Below are positions 55,844 to 64,000 of a stretch of DNA of 64,000 nucleotides, one piece after another (within the stretch, counting starts at the first letter, position 1; every line of letters starts with the position of its first letter). This DNA is from Trichormus variabilis 0441 (GTDB lineage Bacteria > Cyanobacteriota > Cyanobacteriia > Cyanobacteriales > Nostocaceae), in NCBI RefSeq assembly GCF_009856605.1, contig NZ_CP047242.1, forward strand, positions 2,362,001 through 2,426,000, given 5' to 3'. The notes below the pieces were generated by a model. That model was not told the origin of the DNA. It worked only from the letters and a program-made list of their open reading frames with translations, and searched no databases. A program made the translations under genes and the position numbers.

Positions 55844-55888
55844 GGTTTTAGCATTCGCAGATGCTGATATCACTGATGATGCTAGCTG

Positions 55889-56917
55889 TTATAACCTAGC
55901 AGCACACAAAGCAGCACCTATGAGTCCCACTTGTGGGTTAAGAATGATATGCACGGGTATTTCTTCTAGCAGAGGACGCATTCTGCCTTTTTGGCTGAAA
56001 TTAAGCAAGAAATTGCTATTTTCAATCAATGGCAAGACTTTAGGCGCAATCCCACCCGCAATGTACAAACCGCCGTATGGTAGGAGTTTGAGGGCAAGAT
56101 TTCCCGCTTCTGCGCCATAGGCATCAATAAATAATTGTAGGGTTTGTTCGGAAAGGCGATCGCTTCCTTGGACTGCGGCTTTACCAATAGCTGCACCAGG
56201 ATCAACGGTTTTTTCAGCCTGTCCTGCTTGTTGTTCCCAAGTGCGGACAACTTGGGCAATTTCTGGGGATTCTATCGCTAATTTGCGGTCGCGTAAAAAT
56301 TGATAAATGGCGACAACCCCCTGTCCAGAAACCACCCGTTCCACAGAAACACGCTGGATATCATGTTTATCCAGCAGATATTTCAATAACTGAAACTCTA
56401 ACTCGTTGCGGGGGGCAAAGTCAGCGTGTCCACCTTCCGATGGGAAAACTTGATACTGGTTTCCCTGTTTAATTAAAAATCCTTGTCCTAATCCAGTACC
56501 AGCACCAATAATAGCAATAGGCGCTTCAGTTTGATGTTTACCAGCTTGTAAGGTGAACAAATCTTGTTTACTTAACCCAAAAATCCCATAGCCAACAGCA
56601 GCAAAATCATTAATGAGGGAAATGAAGGGGATACTTAATTCTTGTGCTAGCCGTTCAGTATCCAAAAACCAGACTAAGTTGGTCAGCTTGGCAGTATTAT
56701 TCACCACTGGGCCGGCGATCGCAAAGCAAGCCTTTTCGGGATGACTAGGTATATTAGCCTTGACTAAAAATTGCTGCACCATCGGCACTAAATCGGGAAA
56801 ATCCCCACTCTGGTAACTTTCCTCATAAATATTGTGCAGTTCCGACGAATTTGATACTTCTACCAATCGCAAAATAGTTTTCGTCCCGCCGATATCTCCT
56901 GCTAACAATAAGGTCAT
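55889..56917 (-). CDS. glk: Glucokinase
   Basis: 342 aa. LLLAGDIGGTKTILRLVEVS (phosphate 1), FAIAGPVVNNTAKLTNLVWF with the sugar-binding region, LINDFAAVGYGI (about 101; catalytic Asp) and AIIGAGTGLGQGFLI place it in the bacterial Glk family. EGGHADFAPRNELE supplies glucose contacts. It phosphorylates glucose in the cytoplasm. It lies between the phosphatase gene (43 bp) and an exported-protein gene (45 bp). Confidence 0.94.
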   Translation of the reverse strand: MTLLLAGDIGGTKTILRLVEVSNSSELHNIYEESYQSGDFPDLVPMVQQFLVKANIPSHPEKACFAIAGPVVNNTAKLTNLVWFLDTERLAQELSIPFISLINDFAAVGYGIFGLSKQDLFTLQAGKHQTEAPIAIIGAGTGLGQGFLIKQGNQYQVFPSEGGHADFAPRNELEFQLLKYLLDKHDIQRVSVERVVSGQGVVAIYQFLRDRKLAIESPEIAQVVRTWEQQAGQAEKTVDPGAAIGKAAVQGSDRLSEQTLQLFIDAYGAEAGNLALKLLPYGGLYIAGGIAPKVLPLIENSNFLLNFSQKGRMRPLLEEIPVHIILNPQVGLIGAALCAARL

Positions 56918-56960
56918 AAAAATTATCAGTAAATTTAGTTAGTGGTCAACAGTCAACAGC

Positions 56961-57608
56961 TTATGCAAATCGGATAACTTCTTCTACCTGAGTCAAATGA
57001 GAAGTGTCTCCTTTTAGTTCTAGCAACCAATCCGGGCCATAACGCACAACTTTGACTAAGGAACATAAGGAAGCTTTAACTTCAGTTTTGGCAATTTCTC
57101 CTACTAGCCCCATAGCCGCCCCCAGCACAGAAGCCCCATGTGCTACCAACAAAATATTATCTGGAAAACATTCAGTTACTAAACATCGGGCTGTTTGTCC
57201 CGAACGCGCCCTGACTTCTTCATGGGTTTCGGGATAGTTGGCTGCAATGCGTGCTGTGTAACCGAGATCAATTCGGGGAAATAATTCTGCTAAGGCTGGA
57301 GTTGATAGTTTTTCTGGTTCTTCAGTCATCCAAGCAGGATTAAGCCATTCACTCAAACCCGTTTCTAGATTTATGGGCAAATCCAAAACCTCTGCTACGG
57401 CGTTAGCTGTTTGTACTGTTCGCAGAAAAGGAGAAGCAAAAATATGAGTGATCTTTTCCTCTCGTAAACGTTGAGCAAGCTGTTTAGCTTGTACCATCCC
57501 ATCATCAGACAAGGGTGGATCATAACGTCTTTCTGCGGTGAGAAACCAGTCGGGGTTAACAAAGTCGAGGCGGTTGGCGTGTCTTGCGATCCAGACTATT
57601 TGACTCAT
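56961..57608 (-). CDS. Histidine phosphatase superfamily protein
   Basis: 215 aa. The phosphohistidine motif is IARHANRLDFV (RHA rather than RHG, residues 8-11). FASPFLRTVQTANAVAEVLD (about 57-76) gives the second Arg, and LLVAHGASVLGAAMG (about 153) the second His. Members act on phospho-sugars, proteins or other phosphates. The family is too broad for a substrate call. Probably co-transcribed with glk. Confidence 0.87.
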   Translation of the reverse strand: MSQIVWIARHANRLDFVNPDWFLTAERRYDPPLSDDGMVQAKQLAQRLREEKITHIFASPFLRTVQTANAVAEVLDLPINLETGLSEWLNPAWMTEEPEKLSTPALAELFPRIDLGYTARIAANYPETHEEVRARSGQTARCLVTECFPDNILLVAHGASVLGAAMGLVGEIAKTEVKASLCSLVKVVRYGPDWLLELKGDTSHLTQVEEVIRFA

Positions 57609-57919
57609 GGGTTTATTTATTCAGGCGAATTTTATTCGCTGCACACAAAAATAGACACCCATCAAGACGGGTGCAAAACCAATATATGACAAATTTTGTA
57701 ATCTTTTGTAATGAGTCCTGAGCTAGTTGTCAGTTGTCAGTTGTGATTGGTCAATAGTTCATAGTATTCTTCTTTGCTCCTCTACTCCTCTGCTCCCCTG
57801 CTCCCCACTTAGATCATGTGAAGTGATATTACAAACCTTGGAAAAATATTGAGAAATTGTCTGCCTGTCAAACATGGTTTTAACGTAGAACCTATAGGAG
57901 AGACTTGAGGCAGAAATAA
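57609..57919. other. Intergenic region with simple repeats
   Basis: 311 bp between divergent genes. It contains GTTGTCA heptamers near 57728-57750, a CT-rich run (CTCCTCTGCTCCCC) near 57775-57805 and a small hairpin GCGAAT/ATTCGC near 57625. No gene seen. Confidence 0.5.
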
Positions 57920-58237
57920 ATGAGCAAAAATAATAATCAAAAATATCGTTTTATCTGTACTTTGACCTTTGGTGATATCTACGGTCAAATAATTGTCTGG
58001 TTAATTACTGTTACCCTCAGTTTGGCATCAGCTTTAGCACTAATGGGCGCGAGAAGACCAGTGTATGCTTTAGCAACCGTAGGTCTGGTCGTGCTTTTAT
58101 CTTTACCTTTCTTGTTGTTTGCTTTTGTAACAACATTATTAAATCATATTGAAGTTATGGCGGTAGAACCAGGAACAAAGACCGAACCTATTCCTGGCAA
58201 TGTTTCCCAACAACAACCTGTACAAGCCACAAGTTGA
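57920..58237 (+). CDS. Small two-helix membrane protein, hypothetical
   Basis: 105 aa. Two hydrophobic segments, IIVWLITVTLSLASALALMG (about 24-43) and LVVLLSLPFLLFAFVTTLLN (about 58-77), then a polar Pro/Gln-rich tail. I do not recognise a family. AGGAGAGACTTGAGGC lies upstream. A terminator follows. Confidence 0.65.
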   Translation: MSKNNNQKYRFICTLTFGDIYGQIIVWLITVTLSLASALALMGARRPVYALATVGLVVLLSLPFLLFAFVTTLLNHIEVMAVEPGTKTEPIPGNVSQQQPVQATS

Positions 58238-58273
58238 TATTATTAACTAATGTTGAATTTTGAATTTTGTAAG

Positions 58274-58302
58274 TTCCCTGTCTACTGGCAGGGAATTTTT
58301 TT
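58274..58302 (+). terminator. Rho-independent terminator after the small membrane protein
   Basis: TTCCCTG (58274-58280) pairs with CAGGGAA (58289-58295) over an 8-nt loop and is followed by a run of T residues. Confidence 0.88.
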
Positions 58303-58375
58303 GTAAAAATGCAAAACTGCTGAGTGAATCACCTCTCTACAATAGAACAGCAGTCTTTTGCAGTCGATGGTTAAT

Positions 58376-60103
58376 ATGCTAGAGCATGATGTGATTATTG
58401 TCGGGGGTGGGCTGGCGGGATGTCGGGCGGCTGTGGAAATTGCCCGTACTGACCCTAGTTTAAATGTGGCGGTGGTTGCCAAAACTCACCCCATTCGTTC
58501 CCACTCTGTTGCAGCTCAAGGTGGTATGGCTGCATCACTGAAGAATGTCGATTCTTCTGATACTTGGGAAGCTCACGCTTTTGATACTGTCAAAGGTTCT
58601 GATTATTTAGCAGACCAAGATGCTGTGGCAATTCTGACTCAGGAAGCCCCAGATGTAGTGATAGACCTGGAACATATGGGGGTTTTGTTCTCACGTCTCC
58701 CTGATGGCCGCATTGCTCAACGGGCTTTTGGTGGACACTCCCACGATCGCACCTGTTACGCAGCTGATAAGACTGGTCACGCTATTCTACATGAGTTGGT
58801 AAATAATTTGCGGCGTTATGGTGTGCATATTTATCAAGAGTGGTACGTGATGCGCCTGATTTTAGAAGAAAATGAGGCGAAGGGTTTAGTCATGTACAGC
58901 CTGTTAGACGGGCATATTGAGGTTGTCCGGGCTAAGGCGGTGATGTTTGCCACCGGGGGTTATGGTCGCGTTTATAACACTACTTCTAACGATTATGCCT
59001 CTACTGGTGATGGCTTGGCGATGAGTGCGATCGCTGGGTTACCTCTGGAAGACATGGAGTTTGTCCAATTCCATCCCACGGGTTTGTATCCAGTTGGTGT
59101 CTTGATTTCCGAGGCTGTGCGGGGAGAAGGGGCGTATTTAATTAATAGTGAAGGCGATCGCTTTATGGCGACTTATGCACCCAGTCGTATGGAACTAGCA
59201 CCCCGCGATATTACCTCACGGGCGATCGCTTATGAAATTCGGGCTGGACGTGGTGTCAATTTGGATGGCAGCCCTGGTGGCCCCTTTGTCTATCTGGATT
59301 TACGCCACATGGGCAAGGAAAAAATTATGAGTCGCGTCCCCTTCTGTTGGGAAGAAGCCCACCGCCTAGTCGGTGTGGATGCAGTCACTCAACCAATGCC
59401 AGTCCGGCCGACAATTCACTATTGTATGGGTGGTATCCCTGTAAATACCGATGGTAGAGTCCGCAGCAGTGGCGATGGCCTGGTTGAAGGGTTTTTTGCG
59501 GCTGGTGAAACATCTTGTGTATCTGTCCACGGGGCAAATCGTCTCGGTAGTAATTCTTTATTAGAATGTGTAGTTTATGGTAAACGAACTGGGGCGGCGA
59601 TCGCTCAATATGTACAGAACCGTAAATTACCTGCCATAGATGAACAACGTTACGTCAAACAAGCCCAGCAAGAAATTCAAGCTTTACTGGAACAGCCAGG
59701 AGAGTATCGAATCAATCAAGTCCGTCAAGCTTTTCAAGACGCAATGACAGATTACTGTGGCGTTTTCCGCACTCAAGATTTAATGAGTCAAGGTTGGCAA
59801 AAAATCACAGAAATACAACAAAAATACAGTCAAATATACTTAGATGATAAAGGCAGTTGTTGGAATACTGAACTAGTAGAAGCTTTAGAGTTGCGGAGTT
59901 TAATGATAGTCGGACAGATGATTTTAGCCTCAGCTTTAAATCGTCAAGAAAGTCGTGGCGCACACTTCCGCGAAGATTACCCACAGCGAGATGATACCAA
60001 GTTCCTGCAACACACAATGGCTTACTATTCACCTGCGGGGATTGACATTCAATATCGCCCAGTGACAATTACCATGTTTCAGCCACAGGAGAGGAAGTAT
60101 TAG
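58376..60103 (+). CDS. sdhA: Succinate dehydrogenase/fumarate reductase flavoprotein subunit
   Basis: About 575 aa. The FAD site is [20 protein letters not shown] at the N-terminus; [20 protein letters not shown] (about 41-60) contains the His that carries FAD covalently. [20 protein letters not shown] and [20 protein letters not shown] are further family blocks. It oxidises succinate at the membrane and passes electrons to the plastoquinone pool via SdhB. sdhB is not adjacent, as is common in cyanobacteria. ATG 58376 gives the conserved MLEHDV start. Confidence 0.93.
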   Translation: MLEHDVIIVGGGLAGCRAAVEIARTDPSLNVAVVAKTHPIRSHSVAAQGGMAASLKNVDSSDTWEAHAFDTVKGSDYLADQDAVAILTQEAPDVVIDLEHMGVLFSRLPDGRIAQRAFGGHSHDRTCYAADKTGHAILHELVNNLRRYGVHIYQEWYVMRLILEENEAKGLVMYSLLDGHIEVVRAKAVMFATGGYGRVYNTTSNDYASTGDGLAMSAIAGLPLEDMEFVQFHPTGLYPVGVLISEAVRGEGAYLINSEGDRFMATYAPSRMELAPRDITSRAIAYEIRAGRGVNLDGSPGGPFVYLDLRHMGKEKIMSRVPFCWEEAHRLVGVDAVTQPMPVRPTIHYCMGGIPVNTDGRVRSSGDGLVEGFFAAGETSCVSVHGANRLGSNSLLECVVYGKRTGAAIAQYVQNRKLPAIDEQRYVKQAQQEIQALLEQPGEYRINQVRQAFQDAMTDYCGVFRTQDLMSQGWQKITEIQQKYSQIYLDDKGSCWNTELVEALELRSLMIVGQMILASALNRQESRGAHFREDYPQRDDTKFLQHTMAYYSPAGIDIQYRPVTITMFQPQERKY

Positions 60104-60121
60104 ATACATCTAGTAAATTGA

Positions 60122-60154
60122 GACGAGAAACGCAAAACTAATACGCTTCTCGTC
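60122..60154. terminator. Hairpin after sdhA
   Basis: GACGAGAAACG (60122-60132) pairs with CGCTTCTCGTC (60144-60154) with one mismatch. It starts 19 nt after the sdhA stop. No U-run follows, so termination is uncertain. Confidence 0.5.
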
Positions 60155-60306
60155 CCACCCAATAAGCTTAATTTTCTAAGTATCTTTATGGATACATAGC
60201 AATAAAAAAACAAAAATTTATAAACTCGTGATGTATGATACTGGAAATAAATGCTTAAACAGTAAGTATTCAAGTTCCTATCATCATTATTCATCACATA
60301 ACTATC

Positions 60307-61962
60307 ATGTTTAAACTTAGCTCAGAGTTAAAGCATCTTAGTAAGATTACGCTTATAGGATACAGTCTGATATTTTTAGCGATCGCTGTAGGTTTTATCA
60401 CCAGAATTATTGCCGTTTTTCAATATGTTTCATTTGATATCGGTCAAGATTCTGATCAAGTTAGAGATGCCTTTGCCGTTATTAATATGTGGAAAGGAGA
60501 ATGGCCGACCCTCGGTCCTCAAGTCACTACTGTAGGTAGACATCATATCCTACCTCTTTATTATTATCTGTTCTTTCCATTTACGATTTTAGGAGCAGAT
60601 CCAGTTTTTCAAGCATTACCGAACGCTTTATTTTCTTTTTTATCTATTCCCCTATTAATTTATTTAGTTTATCAATTGCTAGAAAATCTTCAAACACAAA
60701 CGAGAATTTTCTTGAGTGGTTTAGCAGGCTTTTGGTATAGCACTCTTTATGGAGAAATATTTATCAGCAATTTTCAATGGAATCCTAGCTCAATTCCTTT
60801 TTTTCTACTGGCTTTTACATTACTGTATTATTGGCAAATGGAGGAAAAATTTTCTTTTTTAGTTCAGACTATACTATGGGCTGGGTATGGATTAGTTTTA
60901 GCAATATTAATTAGTTTACATTCTTCAACACTATTTATTATGCCAATAGTGTTTACCATTAGTTGCTTAATTTTTATATATAAAATTACGAAAAGAAAGC
61001 GTTACTCATTAATAAGCCTACCTATCATCAGCATTCTGTCGGCTATCCTCGCTTTATTTCCATATTGGGTCGGTGAATTTGGTCGTGGTTTTCGCAATAC
61101 AAAAATTATTCTTAAAACTGTTATTGGGGCTAAATCATCATCAGACAATTCCGCGTTAATGAGTTTGGGTAAAAGACTGAGCAATATATTTATAAATTAT
61201 TATAAATTATTACAAGAAGCCTATCTTTGGAATCCGTCATGGATTTATTTAGCCATATCGGTTGTTTTTCTATCTCTAGTTACATACTTAGGAATTACAA
61301 AATTTAAGGGAAACAAATATATTTGGTTGATTTGGTGTTCCACATGGGCTATTTATCTTTATGCTGCTTCAAATCTTGATTCAGAAATAACTGTTTTTCA
61401 CTACAAGATACTTATTTTATTTGCGCCTATTGTTTTAACAATTACATCTCTTGCATATATTGATTTTTCTAACCGTGTAAAACGGATTTTTTATATATGT
61501 ACTGGCATCATTATTTTCATATCGTGCTTTACTAATTTATTTTATGATTATCAGTTTATGCTAAGTAAATATGGTAATAATCGGGTAATAAACACAGCAG
61601 ATATAACCCAAATAATCAATCAGTTACCGCCTCGTGCAGTTCTTTGCGACCCTAGAGTTAAAAACCGAAGAAAAGTTAATAACCAGTACAATTACATTGA
61701 TACTAATATCACGCGGAAAAATATTGAAGTTGTAAATATTTGTACATCTGGTAATTATGTTATTCATCCCAAAAGATTACTTTTTATAGACGGTACTTTC
61801 CTGAATGATACAAATTATGAAAAACCATACTATGTAAAATTTACGCCATCAGATTTGCAGAAACTATGGCCAATCTTTAAAATTTCTGATAATGGGATAA
61901 TTACCAGACCATCACAGCTTTTTTTAGAAACAGATACAGCCAGAGTTTATCTTTTAAATTAA
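60307..61962 (+). CDS. GT-C-type (PMT/ArnT-like) membrane glycosyltransferase, putative
   Basis: 551 aa, AT-rich, with about 11 membrane helices. The first loop has FDIGQDSDQVRDAFAVINMW (about 39-58); acidic residues after the first helix are the catalytic hallmark of lipid-linked-sugar GT-C enzymes. LGPQVTTVGRHHILPLYYYL resembles the next conserved loop. The C-terminal 120 residues are periplasmic-type soluble sequence. Substrate unknown; it would modify a glycan or lipid on the outer face. No neighbouring glycan genes. Confidence 0.7.
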   Translation: MFKLSSELKHLSKITLIGYSLIFLAIAVGFITRIIAVFQYVSFDIGQDSDQVRDAFAVINMWKGEWPTLGPQVTTVGRHHILPLYYYLFFPFTILGADPVFQALPNALFSFLSIPLLIYLVYQLLENLQTQTRIFLSGLAGFWYSTLYGEIFISNFQWNPSSIPFFLLAFTLLYYWQMEEKFSFLVQTILWAGYGLVLAILISLHSSTLFIMPIVFTISCLIFIYKITKRKRYSLISLPIISILSAILALFPYWVGEFGRGFRNTKIILKTVIGAKSSSDNSALMSLGKRLSNIFINYYKLLQEAYLWNPSWIYLAISVVFLSLVTYLGITKFKGNKYIWLIWCSTWAIYLYAASNLDSEITVFHYKILILFAPIVLTITSLAYIDFSNRVKRIFYICTGIIIFISCFTNLFYDYQFMLSKYGNNRVINTADITQIINQLPPRAVLCDPRVKNRRKVNNQYNYIDTNITRKNIEVVNICTSGNYVIHPKRLLFIDGTFLNDTNYEKPYYVKFTPSDLQKLWPIFKISDNGIITRPSQLFLETDTARVYLLN

Positions 61963-62011
61963 ATCAACGGTTGACGGTTGACAGACTTGAAAGCCCTCTG
62001 TTTTCCTCATC

Positions 62012-62308
62012 TAACGTGAACTCGACGAATTTAAAAAACCCCTCTCCAAACCTCTCACGCCAGTTGCTACCCTTCGGGAACGCTGCGCGAACAAGTCGGC
62101 AAAGCCGCCCAACGCACTGGCTCCCCTGCAAGAAGAGAGGCTTCAAAACCCTAATTTTTCGTTGAACTTTCAGGATATTTAAGCCCCTCTCCGCGTCGGA
62201 GCGAAAAGTCTGAGCGGAGGTTTCCTCCGATGGCTTCGCCAACGCTAAGAGCGAACAGAACTTTTCAAGAGAGAGGGGTTTGGGGAGAGGTCATCGAACT
62301 GACGTTAA
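62012..62308. repeat. MITE-like repeat, copy B
   Basis: About 297 bp bounded by TAACGTGAACTCGACGAA on the left and TCATCGAACTGACGTTAA on the right, matching the ends of copy A at 21467. Inside are CCCCTCTCC, GAGAGGCTTCAAAACCCT and CGCTGCGC-type palindromes and no convincing gene. Partial ends (AACGTGAGTC near 62375) suggest nested insertion. Confidence 0.6.
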
Positions 62309-62454
62309 TCTATCTGGCTACGGCTATATCTATCCAGAAATAAAAAGTTTGTTAGGCAATTTGAATTAAAAATTAACGTGAGTCTTCAACAAGGGCGCAC
62401 GTTAATTTTATTTATAGAGATTTATAGGGAAAGGCAGAGGACAAAGAACCTCAT

Positions 62455-63591
62455 TCAACAGGCACGAAAATGTTGTTTTGTCTGCACTAAATGTAAAAGT
62501 TCTTGAGGTGTGAGGCTGCGTTTTTTTTCTACTGATTCTTGTCTAACTGCATCTAAGACAGATTGGGTTTCTTCGTGATTGAGAATAATGTCGTGTTGCT
62601 GCAAAATACTGGACAGTAAATGTCTACCAGAATGTTTACCCACAACTAAACGGCGCTCTCTCCCTACTTCTTCTGGTGCAAATGGTTCGTAGGTCTGGGG
62701 ATTTTGCAGTACACCATGAGCATGAATCCCGGATTCGTGAGCAAAAGTATTTTCACCAACAATTGCTTTCCAAGGTGGTACAGGATGACCTGATGCTGAT
62801 ACTACGAGTTGAGATATTTCCAGTAAACGCCGCGTATCAATTCCTAAATCATGGTGATACAAGTGCTTGAGAGCCATAACCACCTCTTCTAAAGCAGCAT
62901 TCCCAGCTCGTTCACCCAATCCATTCACAGTAGTATTTACCGATAAAGCGCCTGCTTTGATACCTGCGAGAGCGTTAGCTGTTGCCAAACCAAAATCATT
63001 GTGGGTGTGCATTTCTACAGGTATTGTCAAAGATGCCACCAATTGTTTTATTTTGGCGTGGGTAGTAAATGGGTCAAGAATACCTACTGTGTCACAAAAG
63101 CGAAACCGTGAGGCACCCCATTCTTGAGCAGCCAGTACTACATCAAGGAGGAAGCTTTCTTCGGCTCTTGATGAGTCTTCACCACCGATGGATACAAATA
63201 AACCTTGGTCAACAGCAAAGCTAATACTGTCGTGGAGTTTTTGTAAAACTACTTGCCATTGTCCGTGAAATTTGGCGGCGATTTGGATTGCAGAAACGGG
63301 AATAGAGATATGTACTCGCTGTAAACCACAAGCGATGGAAGCCTGAATATCAGAAATCACGGCGCGGTTCCAACCAAGTAGATTGGCGGACAAATTCAAC
63401 TTCACAATATTAGCGATCGCCTCTTGTTCTGCTTTACCCATTGCGGGTATTCCCACTTCGATTTCATCCACACCGATCGCATCCAGAAATTTGGCGATCG
63501 CGATTTTTTCCTCTACGCTAAAAGCAACACCCGCCGCTTGCTCTCCATCGCGTAGTGTAGTGTCATTAATTAGAACTTTATTCATTTGCAT
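62455..63591 (-). CDS. nifV: Homocitrate synthase
   Basis: 378 aa. NDTTLRDGEQAAGVAFSVEE (residues 9-28) is the metal and acyl-acceptor motif of the isopropylmalate/homocitrate synthases; VEMHTHNDFGLATANALAGI (about 190-209) gives the HxH metal ligands, and NTTVNGLGERAGNAALEEVV the second signature. The short C-terminus lacks the leucine-type regulatory domain of LeuA, which supports NifV. It condenses acetyl-CoA with 2-oxoglutarate for the nitrogenase iron-molybdenum cofactor. GGAG lies 5 nt before ATG 63591. No other nif gene is in the window. Confidence 0.93.
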   Translation of the reverse strand: MQMNKVLINDTTLRDGEQAAGVAFSVEEKIAIAKFLDAIGVDEIEVGIPAMGKAEQEAIANIVKLNLSANLLGWNRAVISDIQASIACGLQRVHISIPVSAIQIAAKFHGQWQVVLQKLHDSISFAVDQGLFVSIGGEDSSRAEESFLLDVVLAAQEWGASRFRFCDTVGILDPFTTHAKIKQLVASLTIPVEMHTHNDFGLATANALAGIKAGALSVNTTVNGLGERAGNAALEEVVMALKHLYHHDLGIDTRRLLEISQLVVSASGHPVPPWKAIVGENTFAHESGIHAHGVLQNPQTYEPFAPEEVGRERRLVVGKHSGRHLLSSILQQHDIILNHEETQSVLDAVRQESVEKKRSLTPQELLHLVQTKQHFRAC

Positions 63592-64000
63592 AGTGTCTCC
63601 GAGGAAACAAAGGTAGATTCTTCGCCTACGTCTGGATAGTACCGTTTCTTAATGAAGATGCACTTTATTCTGTACTGTAGAGACGTTACATACAACGTCT
63701 CTACATCATTTATTTGGCGCAAATTCTGGAGAATTGGTATAAGTGCCAAGGTAATCTGACAAAGGATACTCTAAAAGTAAAGGAATTGCTAACCTACATT
63801 CAGCAAAAATTTTCAGTACTGCGACAAAACACTCAATTGTTTAAGCCACAGCATTTAGTACTACAAATTAGTCAATGATTTATACAAGCTCTGATTTTTG
63901 TGAATAGATGTATGTCTTAACATATCACTCCAATTCATTTATGCACACTGTGGACATAATCATTTGATTGGTGATTTTTGCTAGCTGATGAAACTCACTG
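63592..64000. other. Region upstream of nifV
   Basis: 409 bp without a gene. It should contain the nifV promoter on the reverse strand; I found no GTA-N8-TAC NtcA box. It holds the inverted repeat at 63676. Confidence 0.5.
63676..63705. repeat. Perfect inverted repeat TGTAGAGACGTT
   Basis: TGTAGAGACGTT (63676-63687) and AACGTCTCTACA (63694-63705) form a 12-bp stem with a 6-nt loop. This is a dispersed short palindrome of the kind common in Nostoc-type genomes, or a stable leader hairpin of the nifV transcript. Confidence 0.8.

Noticed and set aside
61964..62242. 92-codon reverse frame after the GT-C gene
   Set aside because: It falls entirely within and beside the MITE-like repeat and reads like repeat translation.

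Overview
The window looks like chromosomal DNA of a filamentous, probably heterocyst-forming cyanobacterium of the Nostoc/Anabaena type. The octamer GCGATCGC (HIP1) is scattered through genes and spacers. Intergenic DNA carries 7-bp tandem repeats such as TGACAAC, GGGGATT and ACTCATT. Markers of this group include a CmpC/NrtC fused transporter subunit, Ycf23, DUF3143, DUF1825 and a homocitrate synthase (NifV). The TRAP genes are arranged dctP-forward, dctM/dctQ-reverse, as I recall for the characterised pyruvate TRAP transporter of Anabaena sp. PCC 7120. I found no rRNA, tRNA, CRISPR array, complete insertion sequence or prophage.

Layout. 1-4.4 kb: the end of a bicarbonate/nitrate-type ABC transporter (CmpC/D or NrtC/D), then a ydaO-type c-di-AMP riboswitch ahead of a universal stress protein and an SLC13-like permease. 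4.6-8.1 kb: an uncharacterised cassette of a coiled-coil protein, an OmpA-domain membrane protein, a Rab-like GTPase and a PAS-like protein. 8.3-11.5 kb: TRAP transporter. 11.9-26.8 kb: mixed housekeeping genes, including a GNAT, ureidoglycolate lyase, MscS channel, DUF389 protein, family 4 uracil-DNA glycosylase, TPR proteins, Ycf23, a DegT aminotransferase, FetB permease and a CBS/HEPN-like protein. 27-31.7 kb: an AT-rich accessory stretch with a Cys/Met-rich metal-binding protein, a TspO-like protein, a retropepsin-like pair, gene remnants, palindromic repeats and one orphan gene. 31.7-38.6 kb: clpC, rimI, lysA, cdaA, uppS. 38.7-43.9 kb: J-domain proteins, an Rpn-like nuclease, dnaJ and dnaK. 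44-60 kb: M28 peptidase, Uma2, bestrophin, pyrF, tyrS, PBP1A, DUF1825, lepB, glk, phosphatase and sdhA. 60-64 kb: a GT-C type membrane protein, a MITE-like repeat and nifV.

Genes that work together. cdaA (36.9 kb) encodes the synthase for c-di-AMP, and the riboswitch at 2.0 kb would sense it, so the window holds both ends of one second-messenger circuit; MscS and possibly DUF389 add an osmotic/envelope theme. DnaK, DnaJ and ClpC form a protein-quality-control group, and UppS, PBP1A and LysA serve the cell wall. The most plausible under-described system is the 4.6-8.1 kb GTPase/OmpA cassette. The CBS-HEPN fusion, the zinc-finger-like orphan at 30.7 kb and the repeat insertion in the riboswitch are the next most interesting items.
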